Translations under genes and position numbers: made by a program
Source of the DNA: Lewinellaceae bacterium SD302
Lineage (GTDB): Bacteria > Bacteroidota > Bacteroidia > Chitinophagales > Saprospiraceae
Direction of reading: 5' to 3'
Length of the DNA: 64,000 bases
NCBI GenBank assembly: GCA_002591745.1
Contig: PDLQ01000011.1
Span: 1-64,000 of the forward strand
Shown here: piece after piece, positions 26,214-35,842 of the stretch
How the letters are laid out: each line of letters opens with the position of its first letter
Position numbering within the stretch: position 1 is the stretch's first letter
The notes under the pieces: model-generated
The model's database searches: none
Seen by the model: only the letters and a program-made list of their open reading frames with translations
What the model was told of the DNA's origin: nothing

Positions 26214-27719
26214 CTAGAACTCTTGCGCTTCCCGCACTTCCGTCAAACGCCCGAATAAACACTGACTCATCTTGTCCTTTAACGCCACGTCCTGGCTGTT
26301 GTCCTGGTGTTCTAGGTGATTCTTTGACCAATCGAAGCGGTACTCTTTGGCCCACTCACGGTGATTGGCCGCCAGTTCGCTCAGGGCTTTTAAAGCGTAT
26401 TCGATTTCTTCGTCGGTAGTGGTAGGATGCACACTAAGGCGCACCCAACCTGGTTTACTGGCACAGTTACCGGAGCTAATCTGACTGGTAATTTCGTCAG
26501 AAACCTCGGGTTGTACATTGAGTAGATAATGGCCGTAAGTGCCGGCACAACTGCAACCACCCCTGGTTTGGATACCAAAGCGGTCATTTAGCATTTTGAC
26601 GGCCAGGTTATAATGAAGCTCGTCGATATAAAAGGAAATCACGCCCAGCCGATCACGGTGCTGATTGGCCAGTACGTGAAGATTTGGAATTTCATCCAGG
26701 GCGGCAAAAATTCGGGCCAGCTGTTGATGTTCACGGGCCAGGATGTTGTCTACGCCCATTTCATCTTTGAGTCGGATGCATAAGGCTACCCGCATAGTTT
26801 GGAGAAATGCGGGAGTACCACCGTCTTCACGGGCTTCGATGTCATCTACAAATTTATGCTGTCCCCAAGGGTTTGTCCAGTCGACCGTTCCCCCACCCGG
26901 ATTGTCAGGAACGGTGTTGCTGTACAGCGATTGGTTGAAGACCAGAATGCCGGTAGAGCCAGGCCCTCCCAAGAACTTATGGGGCGAAAAATAGATTGCA
27001 TCCAAGGAAGCGTTTGGCCGTCCTTCGGGGTGCATGTCAATGTCGACGTAAGGAGCTGAGCAGGCGAAATCCACAAAACACAGGCCGCCGGCCGCGTGGA
27101 TCATTTCAGCGATATCGTAGTAAGGCGTGAAAAGGCCGGTAACGTTGGAACAACTGGTGACGGCTGCAATTTTATTCGGTCGGTCTGCGTATTTTTCAAT
27201 GGCAGCGGCGAATTTCTCCAAGCAAACCAGTCCCTCGGCATTAGGGGCCACAACCACTACCTCGCCGATGGTTTCCAGCCAGCTGGTCTGGTTACTGTGG
27301 TGCTCCATGTGGGTCACAAAAATCACGGGACGGTCCCGTTCGGCGATGACGACTTGGTTGCTGTATTTTTCGTAGACTCGCAAGCCCAGGATACGTTGAA
27401 ATTTATTGATCACCCCAGTCATGCCGGCGTTAGAGGAAATAAGTACGTCGGTCGGACCGGCGTTCACGTGTTCCTTGATGATGTTCCTGGCTTCGTGATA
27501 GGCGTGGGTCATGGCCTGACCGGTCGCATTGGTCTCCGTATGCGTATTCGCAACGAAGGGCATCAACTGCTCACTTAATCTTCGCTCGATGGGAGCGTAA
27601 CAGCGGCCACTGGCCGTCCAGTCCATATAGACGATCGGCAACTGCTCACCAAAGGGGGTGGCGATGGTTTGATCAATTCCGATGACGTGGCGGCGAAAGG
27701 AAGCGAAATGGTCTTGCAT
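26214..27719 (-). CDS. Class V aminotransferase, cysteine-desulfurase-like, PLP-dependent
   Basis: The 501-residue protein of the aminotransferase class V fold has the PLP-binding Lys near residue 246 in FSPHKFLGGPGSTG. Also seen: the substrate-site blocks YMDWTASGRCYAP and ANTHTETNATGQAMT, the THMEHHSNQTSW cofactor region and the C-terminal RGGCSCAGTYGHYL with clustered cysteines. Compared with SufS/CsdA it has an extra C-terminal region of about 70 residues. No Fe-S assembly genes adjoin it, so a role in sulfur transfer is only one possibility; a distinct lyase function is also possible. Confidence 0.82.
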   Translation of the reverse strand: MQDHFASFRRHVIGIDQTIATPFGEQLPIVYMDWTASGRCYAPIERRLSEQLMPFVANTHTETNATGQAMTHAYHEARNIIKEHVNAGPTDVLISSNAGMTGVINKFQRILGLRVYEKYSNQVVIAERDRPVIFVTHMEHHSNQTSWLETIGEVVVVAPNAEGLVCLEKFAAAIEKYADRPNKIAAVTSCSNVTGLFTPYYDIAEMIHAAGGLCFVDFACSAPYVDIDMHPEGRPNASLDAIYFSPHKFLGGPGSTGILVFNQSLYSNTVPDNPGGGTVDWTNPWGQHKFVDDIEAREDGGTPAFLQTMRVALCIRLKDEMGVDNILAREHQQLARIFAALDEIPNLHVLANQHRDRLGVISFYIDELHYNLAVKMLNDRFGIQTRGGCSCAGTYGHYLLNVQPEVSDEITSQISSGNCASKPGWVRLSVHPTTTDEEIEYALKALSELAANHREWAKEYRFDWSKNHLEHQDNSQDVALKDKMSQCLFGRLTEVREAQEF

Positions 27720-27974
27720 AGCTGGGCTTTATGGCCCAAAGATGGTGGATTTTAGCGACGTATGAAAATTCGGTCATATGAAGTTCAAGCCCACAAGTGC
27801 ACTAAAAGGCACAAGGGAACACCAAGGTTTTTAGAGCCACTAAGTCATGACGTCCATTAGGGTCAGGAATAAAAGTCTGCCAAGTAGTATATGAACAAGC
27901 AAACATTATATGCTAGCAGTAAAGGAGCGCCCACCGGAAAGAAGCTCAAACTTCCCGTCTGCGCCTACAGCGCC
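27720..27974. other. Intergenic stretch between purD and the aminotransferase gene
   Basis: No gene is visible. A degenerate CACAAGTGCACTAAAAGGC / GCACAAGGGAACACCAAGG run near 27790-27830 resembles the AC-rich short tandem strings often scattered in Bacteroidota intergenes. The aminotransferase promoter presumably lies here. Confidence 0.35.
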
Positions 27975-29246
27975 CTATAAATCAAAGCCAATATCGCTCC
28001 GATAATTCACCCCTTCGAACTTGATCTTTTCCGCGTTTTTCAAACTGGTTTTCAACGCATCCCGGAAAGTTGTGCCGTAACTCGTCACGGCCAGTACGCG
28101 GCCGCCGTTGGTGACCAGCTCACCGTCTTCGTTACGTTTGGTGCCGGCATGAAATACCGTGCTACCGCCTACCTCATCGAGGCCGCTGATCACTTTACCC
28201 TTCTCGTAGCTTCCTGGGTAGCCGCCGCTGACCAACACAACCGTAGCCACCTGACGAGGATCGGTTTCAATCACCGTATGGTCCAGTTGATCTTCACAAA
28301 GGTCTTTGAAAAGCTGGACGAAATCGTTGTTCATACGGGCAAAAACCGATTGGGTCTCCGGGTCGCCCATCCGGCAGTTGTATTCAATCACCTTAGGCTC
28401 GCCATTTACACTGATGAGACCAATGAAGACGAAGCCCTTATAATCCAGCTTGCGTGCTTTGAGACCGCGTATCGTGGGTTGAATGACCCGCTCTTCTACC
28501 TTGCGCATCATCTCAGCGTCTACAAAAGGAGGGTGGGAAACACTGCCCATGCCGCCGGTATTGAGACCGGTATCACCCTCACCAATTCGTTTGTAATCCT
28601 TGGCAACGGGTAAGACACGGTAATTTTCTCCGTCGGTCAGCACGAAGACGCTGAATTCGATGCCATCCAAAAATTCTTCTACGACGACCTTTGAACTGGC
28701 GTCTCCGAATTTTCCACCCAGCATCTCCGTCATTTCCGTTTTGGCGGCTACCAGATCGTCTAGAATCACTACCCCCTTTCCGGCCGCCAGTCCATCGGCT
28801 TTCAAAACGATCGGGGTCGGAATGCTATCCAGATATGCCAGAGATTCGGTCAATTGCTCCGTAGAAAACTCACGATACTCAGCGGTAGGGATGCCGTATT
28901 CTTCCATGAACGCTTTTGCGTAGGCCTTGCTTCCCTCCAATTGCGCTGCTACTTTGCTAGGACCGATGAAATACACCTGTTTCAAGTCATTATCCGTTCG
29001 GAAAAAATCCTGAATGCCCCTCACCAATGGCTCCTCCGGCCCGCAAACGACCATTTTAACGTCGTGCTCCAACACTATCGCTTTCACGGCCGAAAAGTCA
29101 TTCGGGTTCAATAACAAATTGGTACCGTAATCCTCCGTACCGGCATTTCCAGGCGCGATCAGCAGTTTATCACACAATGGGCTCTGACTCAGTTTCCAGG
29201 CAAAAGCATGCTCACGACCTCCGGAACCAAGTAGTAGGATATTCAT
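27975..29246 (-). CDS. purD: Phosphoribosylamine-glycine ligase
   Basis: GAR synthetase, second step of purine synthesis; joins glycine to 5-phosphoribosylamine with ATP. The 423-residue product covers the whole family. Seen: N-terminal MNILLLGSGGREHAFAWKL, the PSKVAAQLEGSKAYAK block, ATP-grasp features VLKADGLAAGKGVVI and the metal-binding IEYNCRMGDPETQ. The bases encoding SKVAA happen to spell the CAAAGTAGC motif, but the residues are conserved in the family, so this copy is likely coincidental. The gene is alone on its strand and not in a pur operon here. Confidence 0.97.
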   Translation of the reverse strand: MNILLLGSGGREHAFAWKLSQSPLCDKLLIAPGNAGTEDYGTNLLLNPNDFSAVKAIVLEHDVKMVVCGPEEPLVRGIQDFFRTDNDLKQVYFIGPSKVAAQLEGSKAYAKAFMEEYGIPTAEYREFSTEQLTESLAYLDSIPTPIVLKADGLAAGKGVVILDDLVAAKTEMTEMLGGKFGDASSKVVVEEFLDGIEFSVFVLTDGENYRVLPVAKDYKRIGEGDTGLNTGGMGSVSHPPFVDAEMMRKVEERVIQPTIRGLKARKLDYKGFVFIGLISVNGEPKVIEYNCRMGDPETQSVFARMNNDFVQLFKDLCEDQLDHTVIETDPRQVATVVLVSGGYPGSYEKGKVISGLDEVGGSTVFHAGTKRNEDGELVTNGGRVLAVTSYGTTFRDALKTSLKNAEKIKFEGVNYRSDIGFDL

Positions 29247-29262
29247 TTTATTGGATTTTGGG

Positions 29263-29270
29263 CAAAGGTA
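29263..29270 (-). promoter_or_regulatory. Bacteroidota -7 box of purD
   Basis: On the minus strand TACCTTTG lies 16 bases before the purD ATG and fits TAnnTTTG. The heptamer hairpin lies directly upstream (29304-29347), so it may influence initiation. Confidence 0.5.
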
Positions 29271-29303
29271 CGTAGTCTATTAGTATGTTAGTCGGGAGTC
29301 TGT

Positions 29304-29347
29304 TAGTCAGGAGTCGGGAGTATTAATCGACTCCCGACTCCCGACTA
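29304..29347. repeat. Heptamer-repeat hairpin between A2M gene and purD
   Basis: TAGTCAGGAGTCGGGAG at 29304-29320 pairs with CTCCCGACTCCCGACTA at 29331-29347 with one mismatch and a 10-base loop. Built of AGTCGGG units, the same unit family as at 13536-13741. It lies directly after the stop of the alpha-2-macroglobulin gene and could act as its terminator. Confidence 0.8.
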
Positions 29348-29351
29348 TCTA

Positions 29352-32300
29352 CTACTCCACCACCAACCGGCTCCCTTCACTATAACCCGCAAATTCCGGC
29401 GCGTACATGCTCTGCAGTACACTCAGTCCATTGCTGAAATCCCCCCTGTGATTTACGAACAGGTCGTATTCCAGGGTGTGGGTGCCTTTAGGCAGGTAAT
29501 CGAAGAAGAAGTTCACGGCCAGATCGTCGGGGCTGAAGTAGAAACCCAGTCCGCCCCGGTAACGATAGCCACTGAGCTGTTCGGTCGGTTCCAGGCCGGA
29601 AGCGCGGCGGTCTTTGAGGTGGACGTACTCAAAGTTCCGGTCGGCACGCACGGTCAGTTGTACGACCAGGCGATCGCCGGGGCTGGGTGGGTTTTGAGCG
29701 TTCACTTCCTCCAGGCGCTCCCCGGCCGCAGTATTGACCCGGCGGAAGATGCCCCTGCTCAGCCCCAGCGGTCCGTCTTCGTTTTGGCGTTGCACGACGT
29801 CAATGTCCTGAGTAAATTGCCAGTAGATGCCACCCCAGGCGATGGTCGGCTTGTCGTTGTCGACCGTCACTTTACCCATGGCGGGATTCACAGATTTGGC
29901 CGGAATTTGTACTTGGTAGTACCCCGTACCAGCCTCTGCGGTATTAGCAGCGGTCGTGATCGTACTAGCGGCTACTCCGGGAATAGAGACCGTAGCTTTG
30001 CCGTCATCAGTCGTCCAATCGGTACCATTCAACAGCAGGGCGTGAACGGCCGCGGCGGTGGCTTTGGTCGTCTCCCAGCGGTTGGTACGCTTATCTTGCA
30101 GCAGGTAAAGGCGCATTTCGTCCAGTTCCTCCTGGGTACCACCATTGAGCAAAAAGGCTTCGAAAATGCGGCAGTGAGTTTCAATGGGCAGTTGCTGCCA
30201 GCCGTAGCCGGGAGCATACTTCCAGCGCATACCGAACTCCTCACTGCGCAGGGCTCTTTCCCGCAGGCTTTCGATGATCAGTTTACCCATAGCCGGCTCT
30301 GTGCGGGCGTAAGTATTGGCCAGCAGAGCCTGGTCGTAGAGGCCGTAATCCGTCCAGAATTTCTTGGCCTGGCCGTAGTAGAAATCCCACATCTTCTGAG
30401 TCTCTTTGTCCAGTTTCCGGTCTTGCAGAAAGTAGGAACGAATATAGAGGTAGTGGACTAGCAAAGTAGCAGGGCGATAGTTCTTGAGATCGTCTTGCTT
30501 ACTTCGTTTAAGTAATTCACGGTATTGCTTCGTCCAGGATTGATCCAGGAAGTCGAGTGTATTGGCGGAAATGGTCTGAACCCGGTCTTCCGTCTTCTGG
30601 TCCAACGCACCGAGGGTACGGAGACGTTGCAGGGCTTCTACCACGTACTGGGTCATGTAGGGATTTTCCCGTCCTTCGGGGAACCAACTGAAGGAGCCAT
30701 TGTCTCGCTGCCGTTCTTCCAGTTTCGTTAGCGTAGCGTTCTGTTCCCTGGCAATCCGACTGAGGTCGAAGAGGGTGGCAATTCGCTCCCGTTGCTCCGT
30801 TTCATCAGCGGCTTCGCTGACCCAGGGCGTTTCTTCCAGCAGGGCTTGCTTGACCTCTTCATTCAGGGCCAGGGGCGATTTCAGGGCGTACGGATCATTT
30901 TTCCAATCGGCATAAATCTGTTGCAATTCCGGTTTCTCGCTTACTACGTGACTGGCCAGTTGATTGGCGAAAAAGCGGTTGACGATCTGTTCCGTACAAT
31001 CGTAAGGATACTCCGTCAGATAAGGCAGCGACTTAACCGCCAGCCAGGCCGGATTATTGGTGATCTCAAAGCGATAGCCTTTGTTAATCACATTACCGCT
31101 GGCCGTGGCCGAGTTCAGCAGGGCATCCAACTTGAAGGTCTTGTTCTGCTCCGGCCGCAGGAAGAAACTCTTGGTAGCCGTCAGGAAAACGCGGTTGGTC
31201 AGTACGGGGAGGAAATTCTGCTCACCATCAGTAAAGGTTCCACTGCGGGCCGTGACGCGGTAGCCGATCAGCCCTGCGGCCTCGGCCGGTACGTTGAGCT
31301 TCCATTCCAAGCCCTGACTCTGGTCCGGCTGTAAAGTAAAGTTGCTCTCGTTCTTACCATCCAGCCCTGCTACTTTGAAGCCACTTAAAATTTGCTCCGT
31401 TTCCGGATCAAAAAGCTCCAGGTAAGCCGTACCGCTCAATGCTTTTTCCGAAAGGTTGCTCACCTTGGCCGTGAAAGTCATGCGGTCACCCTCCCGTAAA
31501 AAGCGCGGGGCGTTGGGCAGGATCATCAGTTCTTTTTGGGTAACAACTTCTTTGCTTTCGTAAGCGTAAGCCAGTTCCGGGGTATGGGCGAGCACCTGAA
31601 ATTTCCACTTCGTCAGCGCTTCCGGGCTGGTGAAAACGATACGGGCCGAACCGTCGCGGTCTACCCGAACTTCGGGCATGAAGAAAGCCGTTTCCTGAAG
31701 GTTTTTGCGAAGCTGGATTTCAGATTTACCGACGTTACCTCCACCCTGCATTTGATTGTCGGGCTCAACTATACTTTGGTTTTTTGCCATTCCAGCGGGT
31801 GCGGGCGGCGGCGGTGAATCTCCGAAAGTAGTTTCTACCGACATGTCCTCAAACTCTACTTCTTCCCTTAGCTCCATCGGAGCGGATGACCTCATCATCA
31901 ATACGCCGCCATCCGCTGCGTAGGGTCGCGGATTACCGTAGCGACTATAAAAGCGCAGCGGGCTAAAATTCAAACTCGGCAAACGGTAGTCCTGGCGTTC
32001 GCGGTTGTCACGATTGGGCTGGTAGCGGCCATAACTGGTGCCCATCCCGAAATTATTGCTGCTCACCACATCTTTGCCACTGAATCCGCTGGGGTAGAAA
32101 TTTACGTCGTTGGTCCAGCTGAAGTTTTCAATAGCGTCCAGGCTGGCGTCGTACATACTGGCCAGGAGCTGGGCGCTGATTGGTTCTCCCGCGTGGTCCA
32201 TGACCTTGATCGTCCATTCCTCTTTTTCACCGGGCCGCAGTTTATCACGGAAGGTAGTGTACTCCAGTTGCAACTCTTTCTTGGGCCAGGGCACGTTGAT

Positions 32301-35300
32301 GCGGCGGTCCATATCGAAGAAGCGATTATCACGAACGTAAGACAGGGAGAATTGCAATCCGCCACGATCAGCGTAGGTAACGGCATGCTGAAAAACTTCT
32401 TTCTGACGGACCGAACGATCTTCAAGTTCCAGTTCAGTCCCACGACTTTGCCAACCGTTCAGTACCAGAGCCAATGGCTTGGCAGTGATGAAATTTAAAG
32501 TGGCGGATTGCCCAGGCGGGACGGTAGTTTCGTCGCTAGTCAACAACTCACTTTCTCCGGCCGGCAGCTGACCCGCCTTACCGTCATAAACGGAGAAGTG
32601 GGTAATGGCTTCGGCCGTTCCACCGTTTCCATCCGGATAGCTTACCACGATACGGTAGTGGCCGACTGGAAAATCAGCGGCGGAGAATGACAATTCCTCA
32701 TCCTGACCTGGCGTAAAGCTCAGTTGACTGACGGACAGCTTAACGTCTCGGCGCAGTGGCCATTCTGCTTTGGCAACCGGTGCTCCGTACGCATATTCCG
32801 GGAAGCGGGCGTCGAACTCGGGGCGAGCAATGATGGGCCGGTCCGGGATCTGCCAATAGCGGTCGATCGTGGAGGGGTCCGGGTGGTCAATTGGGCGGAA
32901 GGTGACCGTTGCTTGTTGCCCGGTGGTGGCTTCGTCCAGCCCTTCGTAAGTGAACTTTATTTTTTGCTGATCAGTCGCGGAGCGGTCAATCATGTCCTCT
33001 ACCTGTACGGAAAGCTGGGCACCTTTTTTCTTGAGATTGACCGACGTACTACCTGCATGGGTTTCACCGGTAACGTCGGCTACGTCAGCGTAGACTTTAA
33101 AGACGTAGCCTGGTCGCCGCCAGTAGGGTTGATTGTTTCCCGCAGGCACTTTAGCCTCGAAGGTGATCTCGAATTTTCCGTCGTCGTCCGTTGTCGTCGT
33201 ACCGGTAGTCAATACGGCATCCACCGTTCCACCTCCACCGCCACCGCCACGGCGGTAGTAGAACCAGTGATTCACTTCTTCACGCACCACCCGGTAGGTC
33301 ACCTTGGCGCCGCTGACCGGTGGACCGGCAAAACCCAGTGCGCTACCGGTGACGGTCACTTCGTCATCAGCCTCTACCGCCTCCTCGTAATCTTCAAAGG
33401 TTACTTCGAAACGGGGGCGTTTATAGGCTTCCACCCGGAAAGACTTACTGCCTCCCAGACTGGAGCCCAGCGAAAAGCGGCCGTTCAATCCACCTTCCGG
33501 CAGTACGAATTCCAAGCTAAAAGCACCAAAGTCCTCGGTGGTTACCTCCCGGGTGGCCACTTCCTGGTTATTGGCATCGCGCAGGTAAATGGTTTGATCC
33601 TTATTTTTGAGGAGGGTCGGCTCCTGGTCTTTGCTGAAATTCAGACTAATCCCTTTCAGGTAGACGGTTTGTCCCGGGCGGTAGAGCCCCCGATCCAGAA
33701 AGAAACGGGTCTGTTGGTGTGCATTGCGGTAATCGCGGTTACGTCCCAGATATAGATTTTGGGAAACCTTATCGTTGCCTTTGGCAAGTACGACCAGGGC
33801 GCTACGTGTCCGCTGTTGGGGAGTGGGGAATTCCACGTATCCCTCGGCATCGGAAACCAGCTTGGTAGGAGAGCCCAGATCGTCGTTGCGGTAGCCGTAG
33901 CTCTGGTAGTAATCAACGGTTACGCCACCTATAGCTGCTCCGCTGATGCGGTCCACAACCAATCCCCGGTTATTACCATCAGCCTCTTCCAGACGCAGGA
34001 TCGCCAGGTTACTAACCGACATTTTTTTGTGCGACACAATTCCTTGCGCCATGTCAAAATTCGGGTCTGAGCTAACGATCAGATCGTACTGTCCAGATGG
34101 CAGGCTAGCCAGAATAAATTCAGTTACGTGACTCTTATAATCGTCGTTGGCCACCAGATCCAATTGTCCTTCCAGTTGCGCCCGGCCACGCGCCATGGCC
34201 TTGATTTCCTCCGGTTGCACCCGGCGGGCTTCGGGGTTCGGGCGGAAGGGAACCTTGTACACTTTATAGTATAATCGTTCTACATTTTGGTAGGTCAGGC
34301 CAATCAGATTAGGCTGGTCCCTTAGCAAATAGTCTTCCGTCATGACCCGCAGTTGCGGCATTCTAATACTCGTAATTCTTCCTGTGGCATATTGCGCTGC
34401 TTCGGTATCGGGGTGATCCCTGACTATTTGTTCCAGCAATTCCAGTACCCGCACCAGGTTCAAGCGTTCTGCTTCCTCATCTCCATTCGCATCCAGCTTT
34501 TCGTTGCCTTGCATCAGGTCGGCGCGGGCCAGCAAGATGGAGCCGGCGTCGGGATAATTGCGGGCAGTTGTATAAAAATTCTTGAGGGCTTGATTGTAGG
34601 CTTCGGCGTCGGAACTGAGCTGGTAGCCCCATTGCAGCCTTTTCAAATTAGTGTAGACCAGGGCAGCGCGGCGATTGCTTCGTAGTTGATCGCCCAGCAG
34701 TTGCTGATACAGCCGGAAAGTTCGGTAGTTCAGCCCGTCCTTATCTTCGGTTTTTACGCGGGCGCGCAGAAATCCGTCCAGTGGCTGCAGCAATAGCTCC
34801 GCCCCCGGGGTGAAGACGTAGATTGGCTCGGGCAGAGCGGAATAGCCGGTAGAAAGTTGCTCCAGAGTGGCGTGTACCAAAGCATCATACAGGGTGGGCA
34901 GACGATCCTCCAGATTAGTGCCCATTTCCACCACGGCGGGCAGGGAACTAAGCTTGGTTTCGCTTTCCCGCGCTTTTTCCACCCCGGTAAGTAAGTACTC
35001 CGTTCCGGTGCGATAGAGCGTTTCCAACGACCATTCAGTCAGCGGTTTTTCCCAGTCGGCTTTTTCGTCAGCACCGGTAGTACGGTCGCTGAGTCCCCGG
35101 CTATTACTCCCGGCAAACTGATAGAGCATACGCCCCATTAGGTGACTGGCCAGCGCCTCAAAAGCAGGGTCCTCTGTTTTAGCCAGGACGGTTCGTAAAA
35201 TTTCGAAGGGCTTCTCGCTGTTGAAGTCTTCCAACTGCTGGGTATAATTCAGCCGGTGGTAGAGAGCTTTCAATTGCTGATCGGTCCGCTTGGCTGCCTC

Positions 35301-35456
35301 GGCGCGCTGGTAAATATCTTCGGCCAAGTCCAGGGCGCTGCGGTACTTGCCTTCGCTCTGTAACTTATTCAGGCGCTGCCATTCGGCGGAATAATCTTGG
35401 GCCATGAGTTGGACGCTAAAAATGGTCAGGAGTAGTAAAAGGATTGATCTCAACAT
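29352..35456 (-). CDS. Alpha-2-macroglobulin family protein, very large
   Basis: The 2,034-residue secreted protein starts at 35456, giving the signal peptide MLRSILLLLLTIFSVQLMAQ. Seen: an N-terminal helical region (about 20-340), the MG2-type region beginning RFFLDRGLYRPGQTVYLKGI, the bait/A2M block with WKFQVLAHTPELAYAYESKE, and a thioester-type motif YDCTEQ near residue 1485 before the alpha-alpha barrel domain (AVKSLPYLTEYPYD...). Bacterial A2M proteins trap proteases in the periplasm. The usual partner penicillin-binding protein PbpC is absent here. Two CAAAGTAGC motif copies lie within its coding sequence (30463, 31369). Confidence 0.92.
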   Translation of the reverse strand: MLRSILLLLLTIFSVQLMAQDYSAEWQRLNKLQSEGKYRSALDLAEDIYQRAEAAKRTDQQLKALYHRLNYTQQLEDFNSEKPFEILRTVLAKTEDPAFEALASHLMGRMLYQFAGSNSRGLSDRTTGADEKADWEKPLTEWSLETLYRTGTEYLLTGVEKARESETKLSSLPAVVEMGTNLEDRLPTLYDALVHATLEQLSTGYSALPEPIYVFTPGAELLLQPLDGFLRARVKTEDKDGLNYRTFRLYQQLLGDQLRSNRRAALVYTNLKRLQWGYQLSSDAEAYNQALKNFYTTARNYPDAGSILLARADLMQGNEKLDANGDEEAERLNLVRVLELLEQIVRDHPDTEAAQYATGRITSIRMPQLRVMTEDYLLRDQPNLIGLTYQNVERLYYKVYKVPFRPNPEARRVQPEEIKAMARGRAQLEGQLDLVANDDYKSHVTEFILASLPSGQYDLIVSSDPNFDMAQGIVSHKKMSVSNLAILRLEEADGNNRGLVVDRISGAAIGGVTVDYYQSYGYRNDDLGSPTKLVSDAEGYVEFPTPQQRTRSALVVLAKGNDKVSQNLYLGRNRDYRNAHQQTRFFLDRGLYRPGQTVYLKGISLNFSKDQEPTLLKNKDQTIYLRDANNQEVATREVTTEDFGAFSLEFVLPEGGLNGRFSLGSSLGGSKSFRVEAYKRPRFEVTFEDYEEAVEADDEVTVTGSALGFAGPPVSGAKVTYRVVREEVNHWFYYRRGGGGGGGTVDAVLTTGTTTTDDDGKFEITFEAKVPAGNNQPYWRRPGYVFKVYADVADVTGETHAGSTSVNLKKKGAQLSVQVEDMIDRSATDQQKIKFTYEGLDEATTGQQATVTFRPIDHPDPSTIDRYWQIPDRPIIARPEFDARFPEYAYGAPVAKAEWPLRRDVKLSVSQLSFTPGQDEELSFSAADFPVGHYRIVVSYPDGNGGTAEAITHFSVYDGKAGQLPAGESELLTSDETTVPPGQSATLNFITAKPLALVLNGWQSRGTELELEDRSVRQKEVFQHAVTYADRGGLQFSLSYVRDNRFFDMDRRINVPWPKKELQLEYTTFRDKLRPGEKEEWTIKVMDHAGEPISAQLLASMYDASLDAIENFSWTNDVNFYPSGFSGKDVVSSNNFGMGTSYGRYQPNRDNRERQDYRLPSLNFSPLRFYSRYGNPRPYAADGGVLMMRSSAPMELREEVEFEDMSVETTFGDSPPPPAPAGMAKNQSIVEPDNQMQGGGNVGKSEIQLRKNLQETAFFMPEVRVDRDGSARIVFTSPEALTKWKFQVLAHTPELAYAYESKEVVTQKELMILPNAPRFLREGDRMTFTAKVSNLSEKALSGTAYLELFDPETEQILSGFKVAGLDGKNESNFTLQPDQSQGLEWKLNVPAEAAGLIGYRVTARSGTFTDGEQNFLPVLTNRVFLTATKSFFLRPEQNKTFKLDALLNSATASGNVINKGYRFEITNNPAWLAVKSLPYLTEYPYDCTEQIVNRFFANQLASHVVSEKPELQQIYADWKNDPYALKSPLALNEEVKQALLEETPWVSEAADETEQRERIATLFDLSRIAREQNATLTKLEERQRDNGSFSWFPEGRENPYMTQYVVEALQRLRTLGALDQKTEDRVQTISANTLDFLDQSWTKQYRELLKRSKQDDLKNYRPATLLVHYLYIRSYFLQDRKLDKETQKMWDFYYGQAKKFWTDYGLYDQALLANTYARTEPAMGKLIIESLRERALRSEEFGMRWKYAPGYGWQQLPIETHCRIFEAFLLNGGTQEELDEMRLYLLQDKRTNRWETTKATAAAVHALLLNGTDWTTDDGKATVSIPGVAASTITTAANTAEAGTGYYQVQIPAKSVNPAMGKVTVDNDKPTIAWGGIYWQFTQDIDVVQRQNEDGPLGLSRGIFRRVNTAAGERLEEVNAQNPPSPGDRLVVQLTVRADRNFEYVHLKDRRASGLEPTEQLSGYRYRGGLGFYFSPDDLAVNFFFDYLPKGTHTLEYDLFVNHRGDFSNGLSVLQSMYAPEFAGYSEGSRLVVE
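30455..30473 (+). repeat. CAAAGTAGC motif copy inside the A2M gene (left partner)
   Basis: GGACTAGCAAAGTAGCAGGG, read on the gene strand as PATLLVH. Together with the copy at 31366 it forms the same F-then-R order seen between genes. Confidence 0.55.
31366..31384 (-). repeat. CAAAGTAGC motif copy inside the A2M gene (right partner)
   Basis: CCTGCTACTTTGAAGCCACT, read on the gene strand as GFKVAGL. The flank GGCTTC before CAAAGTAGC matches the extended motif of intergenic copies. Confidence 0.55.
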
Positions 35457-35578
35457 AAAGTCTTGGGATGTGGGCATTTCCCTAAAAATAGGTCATTCGC
35501 CGCTATGTTCGCCATTTGGATGCAGATTGATTAGATTATGCATAACAGCTAATGTTTTTAACGTTTCTTTAGGGCTAT

Positions 35579-35679
35579 GGCTAACAAAGTAGCAGTGTCA
35601 CAAACCCGCTCGGCGGACGAACCAGGCCCAGCGGTCCGTTTCGGCCGACGAGCTCAAACATTGCTACTTTGATAGCCAT
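35579..35679. repeat. CAAAGTAGC inverted pair enclosing a 51-bp GC-rich unit
   Basis: GGCTAACAAAGTAGCAGTG at 35579-35597 and AACATTGCTACTTTGATAGC at 35657-35676 face each other. Between them lies a 51-base unit (35604-35654) starting ACCCGCTCGGCGGACGAA and ending CGGCCGACGAGCT, itself an imperfect inverted repeat. The same unit occurs at 49513-49563 (reversed) and 49587-49637. The whole lies between the divergent A2M and rpsP genes. Confidence 0.88.
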
Positions 35680-35713
35680 CCAAAACGCCCGAAGATAAAG
35701 TTGCTGCTCAGGG

Positions 35714-35743
35714 TTGTCAGTAACCGTGAATATCGTACCTTTG
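35714..35743 (+). promoter_or_regulatory. Promoter of rpsP (TTG - 19 bp - TACCTTTG)
   Basis: TTG at 35714-35716 and TACCTTTG at 35736-35743 are 19 bases apart, a textbook Bacteroidota -33/-7 pair. It predicts a leader of about 95 bases before the rpsP ATG. The leader contains the stem AAACCCG ... CGGGTTT (about 35780-35816), which could be a ribosomal leader structure. Confidence 0.7.
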
Positions 35744-35842
35744 CCCTCCGTTTCGGATACGCCGAGACGTATTTAGACAAAACCCGTCATCCCTTCGTGG
35801 GTAAAAGCGGGTTTGGTTCATCCAATAAAACTTGTCAGTAAC

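Noticed and set aside
28942-28964. CAAAGTAGC match in purD
   Set aside because: It encodes SKVAAQLEGSK, a conserved PurD segment, so the match is probably coincidence and I do not count it as a reliable repeat copy.
29448-33755. Long plus-strand open frames opposite the A2M gene
   Set aside because: They are antisense shadows of the well-supported minus-strand gene and show no domain-like features.
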